This document shows, piece after piece, positions 11,039 to 21,270 of a DNA stretch of 64,000 nucleotides; position 1 is the first letter of the stretch; the number at the start of each line of letters is the position of its first letter. The translations under genes were made by a program, and so were the position numbers. The stretch lies in contig CM019719.1 in the NCBI GenBank assembly GCA_009760885.1, positions 34,513,584 through 34,577,583 of the forward strand, in the 5' to 3' direction. Below the pieces are notes generated by a model. The model saw nothing but the letters and a program-made list of their open reading frames with translations. It searched no databases and had not been told where the DNA came from. This DNA is from Achatina immaculata. Taxonomy: Eukaryota > Mollusca > Gastropoda > Stylommatophora > Achatinidae.

Positions 11039-11728
11039 ATGGGCGTATCAGAAGATACAAAATGCCCTCTCTGCAACGAAAGGCAAACATTGGAACACGT
11101 GCTGTCAGCATGTAGAGTGGCTTTAGGGCAAGGACGGTACACCTGGCGGCACAACAGAGTGCTGCAGGAACTAATAGCCATCGTAGACAGTGCAAAAGAT
11201 AAAGCAAATAACAGCAAAAGAGTTGAGGTCCCACCTAAATACTTCATAGGTGCAGGTACGACATCAAATATTGAAATCAGGGACATTCCCTTACCATCAC
11301 TGCTAGATGGTACAAATGACTGGGATGTGATAGCGGATCTTCCAGGAAGAAGAGAATACCCGACTGCCATCAAGAACACAGGAATGCGACCGGACATTGT
11401 AGTGTACTCCACAGAAAAACAGGAATTAATAATGATCGAGCTTACGGTCCCGTACGAAACCAGAATAGAGGAACAGCATTTATTCAAATTAGAGAAGTAC
11501 AATGATCTGGTCAAACAACTGAGGCAGGGGGCAGGAGTCAGGGCAAAAGTGATAGCTGTAGAAGTGGGAGCAAGAGGATTTGTAGCAACATCAGCATATG
11601 ACCTATGTAAGCAACTGGGCATAAAGGGACAAGCAAGAGCAAGGGCATTGAGAAGCCTTTCAGAAACAGCAGAAAAGGCCTCATGCTGGCTGTGGAGTAT
11701 GCGAAACAAGCATTGGGAACATAAGTAA
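11039..11728 (+). pseudogene. Retrotransposon ORF, CCHC knuckle and restriction-like endonuclease
   Basis: This 229-residue open segment is the best-preserved part. It has a zinc knuckle at about 11063-11113 ('CPLCNERQTLEHVLSAC') and a PD-(D/E)XK-type core: 'RPDIV' (11387-11401) followed by 'IELTVPYETR' with Glu at 11438-11440. These motifs define the RLE that nicks target DNA in R2/NeSL-like elements. The C-terminus ends with 'SCWLWSMRNKHW', a typical end for the group, and then TAA. Upstream damage makes the whole ORF non-functional even though this domain is open. Confidence 0.85.
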
Positions 11729-11754
11729 TTTCATTTGCCACAACCAATACCCAT

Positions 11755-11836
11755 CCTCCGTAGCTAAATCGCTAAAGACGCACTTCAAAAAGTGCAGTGC
11801 TAACTGGAAGATCACGGGTTCAATCCCGGGACGAAA
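11755..11836 (+). repeat. tRNA-like module in the retroelement 3' region
   Basis: An A-box-like 'tagctaaatcgctaaag' is followed by a B-box-like 'gggttcaatccc', an exact fit to GGTTCRANYCC. An anticodon-arm-like hairpin lies between them (gcactt/aagtgc). The T-stem does not fold as a normal tRNA, so I do not call a tRNA gene. It may be a SINE head joined to the LINE-type tail or a real part of the 3' UTR. Confidence 0.5.
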
Positions 11837-11847
11837 ATACAAAAAGC

Positions 11848-12017
11848 AACAACTCACAAGACCTCTGGGAGTCATGACCCAGAGGGGCCCACCCCCCTTA
11901 GAGTGTCAGGAGTTTAATAGGGCCGAAACACTTGTCTGAGGGGGGGGGGGGTACTTCCTCTGATGATCTGAAGGAGGTGTGTTGTTGTTCCGCTCTCTAC
12001 AGTAGAGAGTTTCCTGC
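11848..12017 (+). repeat. Retroelement 3' tail with 8-bp hairpin, copy A
   Basis: A perfect inverted repeat, cctctggg (11862-11869) and cccagagg (11878-11885), encloses an 8-nt loop. 'cttagagtgtcaggagttta' and 'aacacttgtctgagg' follow, and the tail ends with 'gagtttcctgc'. The same module occurs at 54727-54885. 3'-UTR structures of this kind are bound by the RT in R2-type elements; that role here is inference. Confidence 0.7.
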
Positions 12018-12025
12018 ATTCCTGT

Positions 12026-12140
12026 ACCTTCCAGATCACTTATAGTATTCTCTATCTTCAACATCTCTTATAGTATCCTCTGTCCAGATCTCTTACAGTA
12101 TCCTCTTATCTTCCATATCCCTTATAGTATCCTCTTGGAA
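12026..12140. repeat. Degenerate ~28-bp tandem array, right of retroelement
   Basis: Four units of the type 'cagatctcttacagtatcct' / 'catatcccttatagtatcct'. Same repeat as at 8068-8202, so the retrotransposon interrupted one array. Confidence 0.7.
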
Positions 12141-12448
12141 AACTTCGGGTTGGGAACTCGTGCTTTAACGAGCATTTTCTTCAACAAGTGAGCCAAAATA
12201 CTTTTAGAAACAAGCTCACACGGTGACTTGCTGAACCTTCTTATGTAACAGTCACAGAAGTATCATCACGAAGTTCCTAAGAACTGCACTTAAATGTGGC
12301 ATTGTCGATGAACTGTTGCAGGAAGTCAACACTTAGTAAAGGAACTAAAACTGACAGATTTCTTCGTTTAGAATTGTTTTTTAAAATCATACTGCTAGAG
12401 GCACTTATGAGACATTGTGACAGTAGATCTATATCACGGAGGAGTTTT
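12141..12448. other. Unassigned stretch
   Basis: No gene or repeat recognised; ordinary AT-rich sequence. Confidence 0.4.
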
Positions 12449-12449
12449 T

Positions 12450-12570
12450 GTCTGTCTGTCTGTTTGTTTGTTTGTCTGTCTGTTTGTTTGTTTGTTTTTT
12501 GTTTGTGTGTCTGTTTGTTTGTGTGTTTGTTTGTTTGTCTGTTTGTTTGTTTGTTTGTTTGTTTGTTTGT
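12450..12570. repeat. (tgtt/tgtc)n microsatellite
   Basis: A compound tetranucleotide of tgtc and tgtt blocks. Open frames through it on both strands are artefacts of the repeat. Confidence 0.95.
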
Positions 12571-14591
12571 GCAGTCGGAGAGATCACTGAGGACGAAGTG
12601 CATGGACAATATGAATTCAATGCAACAACACTGTCACTGAAATCTCGATTGAAAATTTGACTCGCAATGTCCTGAACGATACTGCCAGTGCTGGGAGATG
12701 TTTGGGTAAGGCATGCTTTCAACACAAAATTGTTGTATTCTTTATTCTGCATTCAATAATCCTTAATCTGATATATGATCTACTTATGTTTAACTCACTG
12801 AGCACATGAAAATTGCACATAAAGCTCACTCACTTCGCGCTGAAAAAAATTCATTAAAAAAAATTAATTCCTGCACAGAAAGAATATAATTCCGAATAGT
12901 AAGAGTTAATGAAACATGCTTAGAACAGAAGAAAACAAGGATAGTGTTTATCAAGCAGAGTCAGCGAGCCTCTGTAAGTCCGTATTCGATGTCTGCCAGG
13001 CCCTTCCCCCAGAAGGAGATAAGACACGTCGAAATTCAAATCCGACGCGCTGTGGTTACTGACCTCTCAGAGCGGAAGAAAACAGATCACTGGCCGCTTG
13101 GAGCAACTATATCTCCGGACGATATGCAAGTGGTTAAGTACTCATGGTCATGTGACCCAGGACAGCCCCAGTAATGACGACCAGGCGAATAGGCTTCAGA
13201 CCATCCTCAGGATCAGAGCCAACATTTCTTGACCGTTTGGTCTCCACCACAATTCACCTGTTCTCTCCGCGTCATACACTACTTTTTTTACGGCCGTCTT
13301 TCGTTTGGGCTTTGAGAGTAACCCTCAGGGAAAGCCACATGGTGACGTAACGGCCTTTGTTTTCCTTGACCTGAGGGCACCCTAGAGGATGATGTGGCGA
13401 GTGCCACGCCTTGACCTTGGAGGTGAGAGAAAGATGAATAAAGAAGAATAATTAGGAACAGAACTCCATGGCTTTAGCTCAACAAACTGCAGTCTGGCCA
13501 TTAAAAAGAAATATAAAACCACCCGGTCTCGATTAAGTCAGTTTTTCCTTGTCATAAGGTCAGCCTGCTTGCCAGTTTTCAAATCTTTCTAATTTTCCTG
13601 CTTCCCTACTTCTTACTCTGCACCTTAAGTGCCCAGGTCACATGAGGCTTCCGCAAAGGTTTTCTGTATACGCCCTTCCTTTTCCATTTTTTTCCGCTCT
13701 TGCCTCAAGTAACCCCTTTATTGCTTAACATCCTCTCTGTTGTTCTTCTCCATGTCTCCTTTGGTCTACTCTTACTTCTGTTTCCCTGTGGTGTACATCT
13801 TCCTACCTCGTACAGATAAGCCTAAATACAGCCCTTTATACATAAAGATTATGATTTCTCATTGTAGTGGAAGACAAGGTCTTGAAAAAAAAAAACACTC
13901 TCTTATCCATCTATTAGCAAGACATATTTCTATTATATTTTAAAATTTTCTTATAAAGGGAGTTAGCTCGAATGAGAGCGCATAAACTTTAGTTCCAAAT
14001 AAAGTATTAATTCAACTGTTATGTGATCATTAGACATCTCAAGCTAAAAACTGAGGGTCTTCTGTCTCATAAAACATTATTAACAACACCGTGAAAGAGA
14101 AACGCAGCACATAAACCTTGATAGAATTTTGTTCTACAGGTGTTCTGAACACAGGTAAAACTTTAAAGCAAAACAGCAGAAGAAGGTAAAGACAGGTGAC
14201 ATGTATCACCTGAGCAGAGTCTGATGTATGCAGGGCTGATTCTGGTGATTAATACAGACAAAAATGTATACAATACACAATTCGGAATTTACAGTAAAGC
14301 AAATACACATATTAAACAAAGCTTTTTAAAAGCCTAATAAAATAAAGAAAATACCTTCTGCACAAAGGTCTGAAGATAGTGTATGTTTATTAATGAGCAG
14401 GAGAACTGGTTGTAATCTTCGGCATCATTTTCATCAAGTAAATTAGATTTGCCACGTAAATGCTTTCTGTTACAACATTTATAGTTAAGAAGGCACAGTG
14501 TACTGACTATACTTGAAGCTAAAGTAACAATAATATTTGCAACTTTGTCTGAAAGGTCTCGCAGGAAATACCCAGCTTTATAACTGATGCG
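12571..14591. other. Two kilobases with no recognisable gene
   Basis: I see no coding region with family support. A short motif at 13623-13660 ('ccttaagtgcccaggtcaca' then 'ggcttccgcaa') recurs at 35168-35203, so part of this stretch is a dispersed repeat I cannot name. At 14094 'gagaaacgcagcac' resembles the Tc1 end at 4.94 kb, but no partner was found. Confidence 0.4.
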
Positions 14592-14766
14592 AGGGCGTCT
14601 AGATGGCGCAATGGTAAGTTGTACACTAGTCTCTCGGGGCCGAATCTGACTGGGTACGTCCCAGTCACCAAACTGTAGAAATGGGCGCCCGGCTTCTTCT
14701 GGAGACGAGAAAGGAAAGGTGGTCAGGTTTAATGCTGACACGGTCACCCTCTAGTGTGCTGACAGA
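14592..14766 (+). repeat. SINE family B, copy 1
   Basis: The head 'gcgtctagatggcgcaatgg' is A-box-like. The body reads 'ctgtagaaatgggcgcccgg', 'cttcttctggaga' and 'ctctagtgtgctgacag'. The body matches 26631-26816 closely and 56945-57075 partly. A tRNA-derived Pol III SINE is the likely origin. The B box is eroded here. Confidence 0.65.
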
Positions 14767-15029
14767 TCAAGAGAAATCTAAATACTAACACCATATCCCC
14801 TATGTGCCTACACGGCGTACCAGGTTTGTCGTTACCACAATTCTTTTGAGCCCCTGTGAGGGCGATTTGACCATCTTATGTACCCTTGAAAAGCAGCCAG
14901 TCAAAGGACATGTAATGGGAGCAAAAGAAGATGACTGATTATAGATGACTGTATAGTTTCTTGGGCTGGAATTTCAAAACAGGCCAAGACCCTTCATATT
15001 TCATTGTCGTCATCTTAGGCACAGACCAG
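14767..15029. other. Unassigned stretch
   Basis: Nothing recognised between the SINE and the 51-bp array. Confidence 0.4.
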
Positions 15030-15550
15030 TGTCGCCATGGCTGAACTGTACTCCTGATTGTTCTCCTCGCAGGTGCAGGCCAATGTGGCCAAGAATCTGT
15101 ATTCCTAATTATGGTCCTCGCAGCTACAGGCCAATGTGGCCAAGAATCTGTATTTCTAATTATGGTCCTCACAGCTACAGGCCAATGTGGCCAAGAATCT
15201 GTATTCCTAATTGTGGTCCTAGCATCTACCGGCCAATGTGACCAAGAATCTGTATTTCTAATTGTGGTCCTCGCAGCTACAGACCAATGTGGCCAAGAAT
15301 CTGTATTCCTAATTGTGGTCCTCGCAGCTACAGGCCAATATGGCCAAGAATCTGTATTCCTAATTATGGTCCTCACAGCTGCAGGCCAATGTGGTCAAGA
15401 CTCTGTATTTCTGATTGTGGTCCTCATAGCTACAGGCCAATGTGGCCAAGACTCTATGTTCCTAATTGTGGTCCTCGCAACTACAGGCCAATGTGGTCAA
15501 GACTCTGTATTTCTGATTGTGGTCCTCGCAGCTACAGGCCAGTGTGCTCC
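15030..15550. repeat. 51-bp minisatellite, about 10 units
   Basis: The unit is 'gtggtcctcgcagctacagg' + 'ccaatgtggccaagaatc' + 'tgtattcctaatt'. As 51 is divisible by three, several frames on both strands stay open as 17-residue repeats. Nothing supports real coding: no start context, no flanking exon signal, and equal openness on both strands. Confidence 0.92.
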
Positions 15551-15997
15551 TTCTTTTTTTTCTCTTTGACAGGGGTAGGGCTTCGCATGGTCTCATGTTG
15601 GTGGTGCCTTCCAAGAAACACCTTTACTGGATGCTAGACTTAAAAATACCATGGAACAAGGGAAAAACCAGAAGAAAGACTCCCTTCTTATTACAAGACT
15701 GTCTTCATGGTAGCTTTCATATTTATGCTCATTTTCCGCCAGATTAATGATGAGTCTGAGAAATCCTCTGCACTAATCCACCCCTCTTTTAACTGACCGG
15801 ATATTTAGCTCTGGGAACCTAAAGGGGCTTGGGTTAAGGAAACCACCTCTTGTCTGATACTCGTTTCTAGTCAGTGTTAGATATGGGACCAGGTCGAGCT
15901 TCTGCTGCAGTCTGTTTTTTTTTTCTATGTTGCTTAAGCCGGAAACAGTTTTATTTGTTGGTCTAGATCTTGATTATGGCTGAAAACAGCATTTATA
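15551..15997. other. Unassigned stretch
   Basis: No recognisable gene or repeat apart from short T runs. Confidence 0.4.
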
Positions 15998-16186
<189 letters not shown>

Positions 16187-16454
16187 TTTTTTAAAACATT
16201 CCACAAACATCTTCTACATCTGACAGCCAGGTACACTATTTTCAAAAGAGCAACAGTAGAAGGGGCTGCGCTTCCCTGACTTCATGGCCCAGGGCAGGAG
16301 ATAAGACAGCAATGAAAGCCCGGGCAATCCTGGTCAGAGCACAATAATCTAGACCAGGTTTGCGAACCCAGCTTTAGTTTGCCCTTTTTTTTGGCATAAA
16401 AAAATGACAGTGCAGAAAGTACTGTTTCTGGAATGCTGTGTGATAAAACGCATG
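16187..16454. other. Unassigned stretch
   Basis: No gene recognised in this short unique-looking stretch. Confidence 0.4.
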
Positions 16455-16458
16455 TAAA

Positions 16459-17049
16459 TGTTCTAACTGTTCTAAATGTTCTAAATGTTCTAACTGTTCT
16501 AAATGTTCTAACTGTTCTAAATGTTCTGTTCTAACTGTTCTAAATGTTCAAAATGTTCAAAATGTTCTAACTGTTCTAACTGTTCTAGCTGTTCTAAATG
16601 TTCTAACTGTTCTAACTGTTCTAGGGGTTCTAAATATTCTAACTGTTCTAACGGTTCTAAATGTTCTAACTGTTCTAATTGTTCTAAATGTTCTAACTGT
16701 TCTAAGTGTTCTGAATGTTCTAACTGTTCTAAATGTTCTAAATGTTCTAACTGTTCTAATTGTTCTAAATGTTCTAACTGTTCTAATTGTTCTAAATGTT
16801 CTAAATGTTCTAACTGTTCTAACTGTTCTAAATGTTCTAATTGTTCTAAATGTTCTAACTGTTCTAAATGTTCTAAATGTTCTAACTGTTCTAAATGTTC
16901 TAACTGTTCAAACTGTTCTAAATGTTCTAACTGTTCTAACTGTTCTAACTGTTCTAAATGTTCAAACTGTTCTAATTGTTCTAAATGTTCTAACTGTTCA
17001 AACTGTTCTAAATGTTCTAACTGTTCTAAATGTTCTAACTCCTCTAACA
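16459..17049. repeat. 9-bp array of tgttctaaa / tgttctaac, about 65 units
   Basis: Two main 9-mers, ending in a or c, alternate irregularly, with rare variants (tgttctaat, tgttcaaac, ggttctaaa). The plus strand reads as Cys-Ser-Asn/Lys repeats and the minus strand as Leu-Glu-Gln/His repeats over 170-195 codons. Both follow from a 9-bp period, and a protein is not supported. Confidence 0.95.
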
Positions 17050-17112
17050 CGTGGTGTGTTCAGGCCTCCTACAAACAGTTACAAAGCTACTGTATATCTC
17101 AGCTGTAGGAGA

Positions 17113-17405
17113 AAGCTTAATATTGAAGAAGGCTGGCTAGTGAAGAGGATTAAAGAGAGAAAACTTAAATATTTTGGCCACATTAAACGTCATGATACTT
17201 TGGAGAGGACCGTATTGGAAGGATACATGGTGGGAAAAAGAAAAAGAGGAAGACCGAGACGAAGATGGCTGCAGGACATCGTTGATGATCTGGAAATGGA
17301 TGCAGCAGCAGCAGGCCATCTTGCTCACAACCGAGAGGCCTACAGGAGTGCTGTTTGGGAGGCAAAGTTCCGCAAGGGACAAGCAAAGGAATGAATGAAT
17401 GAATG
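17113..17405 (+). mobile_element. RTE-like LINE tail, copy 3, open C-terminus
   Basis: Uninterrupted frame for the last ~93 residues: 'LNIEEGWLVKRIKERKLKYF', 'GHIKRHDTLERTVLEGYMVG', 'KRKRGRPRRRWLQDIVDDLE', 'EAKFRKGQAKE' then stop, followed by a (gaat)n tail. It is the best-kept C-terminus of this family in the window, so probably the youngest insertion. It is 5'-truncated and incapable of activity. It abuts the 9-bp array. Confidence 0.9.
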
Positions 17406-17532
17406 AAAGGAGAAAGACTAGGAAGAAAATAAAGCTAGAGTGTATTATAGCAGTGCGCGCAACAGACAGAAATAGCAACTATAATTAAACCACTCTTTAT
17501 ACTTGTACTTGCACGAACTCCTTGTAACTGCG

Positions 17533-17790
17533 AGCTGTTGTTCTTTGCAGCCGATGCTGTAGAGATGTTGAGGCACAGCATCGTATCGGCGTGGGAGCAG
17601 GTTATAGCAGCTACTTTTTCAGTCCCGGAGTACAGCTAAAATGCAGGGGGGGGGTGCGCAATGCTTCTTTAGCAGACTCCACCACCATGGGGACTATGGT
17701 GATCCCTGCCCCGTTAGCCAGGCTATGCTTGTCACTGGGGGTACCACGGAGAGGTGGGACAGGGTCTTGGTCAGCTATAGGTCGCTAACC
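17533..17790 (+). repeat. Dispersed repeat D, copy 1
   Basis: Shares 'gatgttgaggcacagca', 'cttctttagcagactccacc' and 'accatggggactatgg' with 51918-52215, and is duplicated at 19440-19697. Type unknown. Orientation is given by the matching copies. Confidence 0.65.
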
Positions 17791-17925
17791 CTGACGCTGG
17801 AATATCAGCTAAGGGTCGCTGATTACCTTATCGGGCGTCTTAAATTACTAACGATACTAATATTTGTGTCTAGAATTTCTAAACGTGTGATGTAGTATTA
17901 GATAACAGCAATGTTGGTGTAAAAA

Positions 17926-18188
17926 TGGTAAAGGTAAAATTCCTGTTTCCATGCCATTAAGGCATACTGGGGAACACAATGTTATGTCTGTATTTCCACT
18001 ACCTTCAGCACATGAAAGTCTAATGTGGTCAGTATCACGCATGACAGTATTTACCTTGCCAGACTTCTCTGATACTCATTTTTAGAGGCTGGGTGAACCC
18101 CGGAGCCTTTTTTTTGGGGGGGGGGGGGGGAGGGGGTGTACCAGAAAACAAAAAATCCCCACTTCTGGGACCGAACCCGGTTTGTAGG
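17926..18188 (-). repeat. SINE family A, copy 1 (minus strand)
   Basis: Plus-strand landmarks, tail to head: 'tttccatgccattaaggca', 'cacatgaaagtctaatgtgg', 'ttagaggctgggtgaacccc', a G run, then 'ccccacttctgggaccgaac', which is the B-box side of a tRNA-like head. The rest of the head is missing. Best explained as a tRNA-derived SINE. Confidence 0.8.
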
Positions 18189-19270
18189 AATATTTTATTG
18201 AATCCTCCGAGAAAGACAACTTAGGAAGTTATGCAGACAAAACAGTCGTTATCTCGAGCATTGTGTTATAGTGTTGAATTGTTGTAGTGTTGTTGTAGTG
18301 CACATAACAAAGTGCTTGCTGTTCAACTGTTTGAAAATTCCTGTCTTATAACTTCAAGATTGTTGGGAGTTCAGTTTTTAAAACAATTAGTTTCAGGGGA
18401 AAGAACCTTCTGGGACACGTTTTGGAGCCATCTTCCCAAGAGACGTCCCACGTATGTTTTTTTTTTAATCTCTAGATATGCATAAACGTCAACAAATAGC
18501 CCACCTTATGTATGAGTTTAGAAGATTGAGAATCGAATCCAAAACGAGTGACGAAACCTGAATTTTAAAGTGCTTAAAAGGTGTATGTATGCCTAGGACT
18601 ATTTCCTTCTATTCTCTCTTGTTCTCACTTTCATTTCGCATTTCCTTAGTCATTTCTCTCCAGTGAAAATCATCATTGATAAGACTGTACAGCTTTCTCC
18701 CTCTAAAGTACCTTTGTTCTTACTTGGTGTACTTATAATTCTTACAATGCTCATCACTGGCTAATGCTGGCATTTCGTCTGCTTCTTCTGATACCGCTGA
18801 GAAAAATGGAAAGGCGCAGAAATAGAATTCTTGGCTTTTTAATGACAGGTTTCACAAAGCATCATTAAGTGTCTGTTTGTTTATTTTTTTTTTACTTCCG
18901 GTGTTAAATTACATTTCTTGGTGTCAAGAGAGTTAACATAAATTGTAAATTACGTGCCATTAATAAAAGTAATTAGACGTTTGGGGATTTGCTTTAACTG
19001 AATCTAGCAGTGTATATGTGGATATTAAACAGGACACGTACAGTTTAAGCACTTTTTACTTCCGTTTCAGTTCTTCAGGGCTTTTAAAGTGCTATTTTCA
19101 CCAATTGTCTTTGACAATCTTAAGCTCGTTAGTGTCAATCATTGATGGCAGCAAATCGGAGAACTGGTTCAAACTGGGACCCAGAAGTAAAACAGCCCCC
19201 CCCCCCCCTCCTCTCATTACTAGTCCTGACTTTGATGCGGAGAGACTTGTTCCAGGTCACAGTGGAAGAT

Positions 19271-19351
19271 GCTGGAGGAACTATTTACGAAGGAATTTTT
19301 GTTTCCCCAACTGTGGTCTCGAGTGTAGTTTATTAATTTCTAGGTCCTTTT
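19271..19351. other. 81-bp spacer between the duplicated copies
   Basis: Present once only; the sequence after copy 2 at 21179 is different. It marks one breakpoint of the duplication. Confidence 0.8.
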
Positions 19352-21178
19352 TTATAGCAGTGCGCGCAACAGACAGAAATAGCAACTATAATTAAACCAC
19401 TCTTTATACTTGTACTTGCACGAACTCCTTGTAACTGCGAGCTGTTGTTCTTTGCAGCCGATGCTGTAGAGATGTTGAGGCACAGCATCGTATCGGCGTG
19501 GGAGCAGGTTATAGCAGCTACTTTTTCAGTCCCGGAGTACAGCTAAAATGCAGGGGGGGGGTGCGCAATGCTTCTTTAGCAGACTCCACCACCATGGGGA
19601 CTATGGTGATCCCTGCCCCGTTAGCCAGGCTATGCTTGTCACTGGGGGTACCACGGAGAGGTGGGACAGGGTCTTGGTCAGCTATAGGTCGCTAACCCTG
19701 ACGCTGGAATATCAGCTAAGGGTCGCTGATTACCTTATCGGGCGTCTTAAATTACTAACGATACTAATATTTGTGTCTAGAATTTCTAAACGTGTGATGT
19801 AGTATTAGATAACAGCAATGTTGGTGTAAAAATGGTAAAGGTAAAATTCCTGTTTCCATGCCATTAAGGCATACTGGGGAACACAATGTTATGTCTGTAT
19901 TTCCACTACCTTCAGCACATGAAAGTCTAATGTGGTCAGTATCACGCATGACAGTATTTACCTTGCCAGACTTCTCTGATACTCATTTTTAGAGGCTGGG
20001 TGAACCCCGGAGCCTTTTTTTTGGGGGGGGGGGGGGGAGGGGGTGTACCAGAAAACAAAAAATCCCCACTTCTGGGACCGAACCCGGTTTGTAGGAATAT
20101 TTTATTGAATCCTCCGAGAAAGACAACTTAGGAAGTTATGCAGACAAAACAGTCGTTATCTCGAGCATTGTGTTATAGTGTTGAATTGTTGTAGTGTTGT
20201 TGTAGTGCACATAACAAAGTGCTTGCTGTTCAACTGTTTGAAAATTCCTGTCTTATAACTTCAAGATTGTTGGGAGTTCAGTTTTTAAAACAATTAGTTT
20301 CAGGGGAAAGAACCTTCTGGGACACGTTTTGGAGCCATCTTCCCAAGAGACGTCCCACGTATGTTTTTTTTTTAATCTCTAGATATGCATAAACGTCAAC
20401 AAATAGCCCACCTTATGTATGAGTTTAGAAGATTGAGAATCGAATCCAAAACGAGTGACGAAACCTGAATTTTAAAGTGCTTAAAAGGTGTATGTATGCC
20501 TAGGACTATTTCCTTCTATTCTCTCTTGTTCTCACTTTCATTTCGCATTTCCTTAGTCATTTCTCTCCAGTGAAAATCATCATTGATAAGACTGTACAGC
20601 TTTCTCCCTCTAAAGTACCTTTGTTCTTACTTGGTGTACTTATAATTCTTACAATGCTCATCACTGGCTAATGCTGGCATTTCGTCTGCTTCTTCTGATA
20701 CCGCTGAGAAAAATGGAAAGGCGCAGAAATAGAATTCTTGGCTTTTTAATGACAGGTTTCACAAAGCATCATTAAGTGTCTGTTTGTTTATTTTTTTTTT
20801 ACTTCCGGTGTTAAATTACATTTCTTGGTGTCAAGAGAGTTAACATAAATTGTAAATTACGTGCCATTAATAAAAGTAATTAGACGTTTGGGGATTTGCT
20901 TTAACTGAATCTAGCAGTGTATATGTGGATATTAAACAGGACACGTACAGTTTAAGCACTTTTTACTTCCGTTTCAGTTCTTCAGGGCTTTTAAAGTGCT
21001 ATTTTCACCAATTGTCTTTGACAATCTTAAGCTCGTTAGTGTCAATCATTGATGGCAGCAAATCGGAGAACTGGTTCAAACTGGGACCCAGAAGTAAAAC
21101 AGCCCCCCCCCCCCCCTCCTCTCATTACTAGTCCTGACTTTGATGCGGAGAGACTTGTTCCAGGTCACAGTGGAAGAT
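19352..21178. repeat. 1.83-kb direct duplication, copy 2
   Basis: Second copy of 17445-19270, including repeat D (19440-19697) and SINE A on the minus strand (19833-20095). It is followed directly by ~90 bp of unassigned DNA and the 55-bp satellite. Confidence 0.95.
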
Positions 21179-21270
21179 AGACACTTTGGGGCTGAATTTT
21201 AATGTCAGTCTTGTACATTATAGTGATGCCATCTCCGCATTCCCAGTAAAATGGTATGGGGACTGGGCCG

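Larger units (their letters stand above)
8203..12017 (+). mobile_element. R2/NeSL-type non-LTR retrotransposon (single ORF, RLE type)
   Basis: The order is N-terminal zinc finger, RT, CCHC knuckle, restriction-like endonuclease, then a 3' UTR with a tRNA-like module and a hairpin. The coding part spans 8212-11728, about 1.17 kcodons if undamaged, which fits the one-ORF RLE-type retrotransposons (R2, NeSL, Hero and relatives). I cannot fix the clade by eye. The copy is inactive: several stops, frameshifts and an inserted RTE tail. The 5' end is inferred from where the flanking tandem repeat stops. The 3' end is inferred from the limit of similarity with 54727-54885. Confidence 0.85.
17445..19270. 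repeat. 1.83-kb direct duplication, copy 1
   Basis: The sequence repeats at 19352-21178 with a constant offset of 1,907 bp. By eye I see no difference except one extra C in the poly-C run (13 vs 14). The copy contains a dispersed repeat at 17533-17790 and a SINE at 17926-18188. The remaining ~1.08 kb is unassigned, AT-rich DNA with no coding support. Confidence 0.95.

Noticed and set aside
11755..11836. tRNA gene
   Set aside because: T-stem pairing is wrong for a functional tRNA; lies in the retroelement 3' region.
14090..14110. Second Tc1 end (gaaacgcagcac)
   Set aside because: Similarity stops after about 14 bases and no partner TIR or TA duplication was found.
14939..15569. Overlapping repeat proteins on both strands
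   Set aside because: A 51-bp period keeps frames open; no start context, splice or domain support.
16521..17108. 195-codon Cys-Ser-rich open frame
   Set aside because: It is the 9-bp array read in frame; the other strand is equally open, and the end runs into unrelated DNA.
17591..17895. Duplicated short frames at 17.6 and 19.5 kb as a gene pair
   Set aside because: Identical because the whole 1.83 kb is duplicated; the frames lie in repeat D and have no coding signal.
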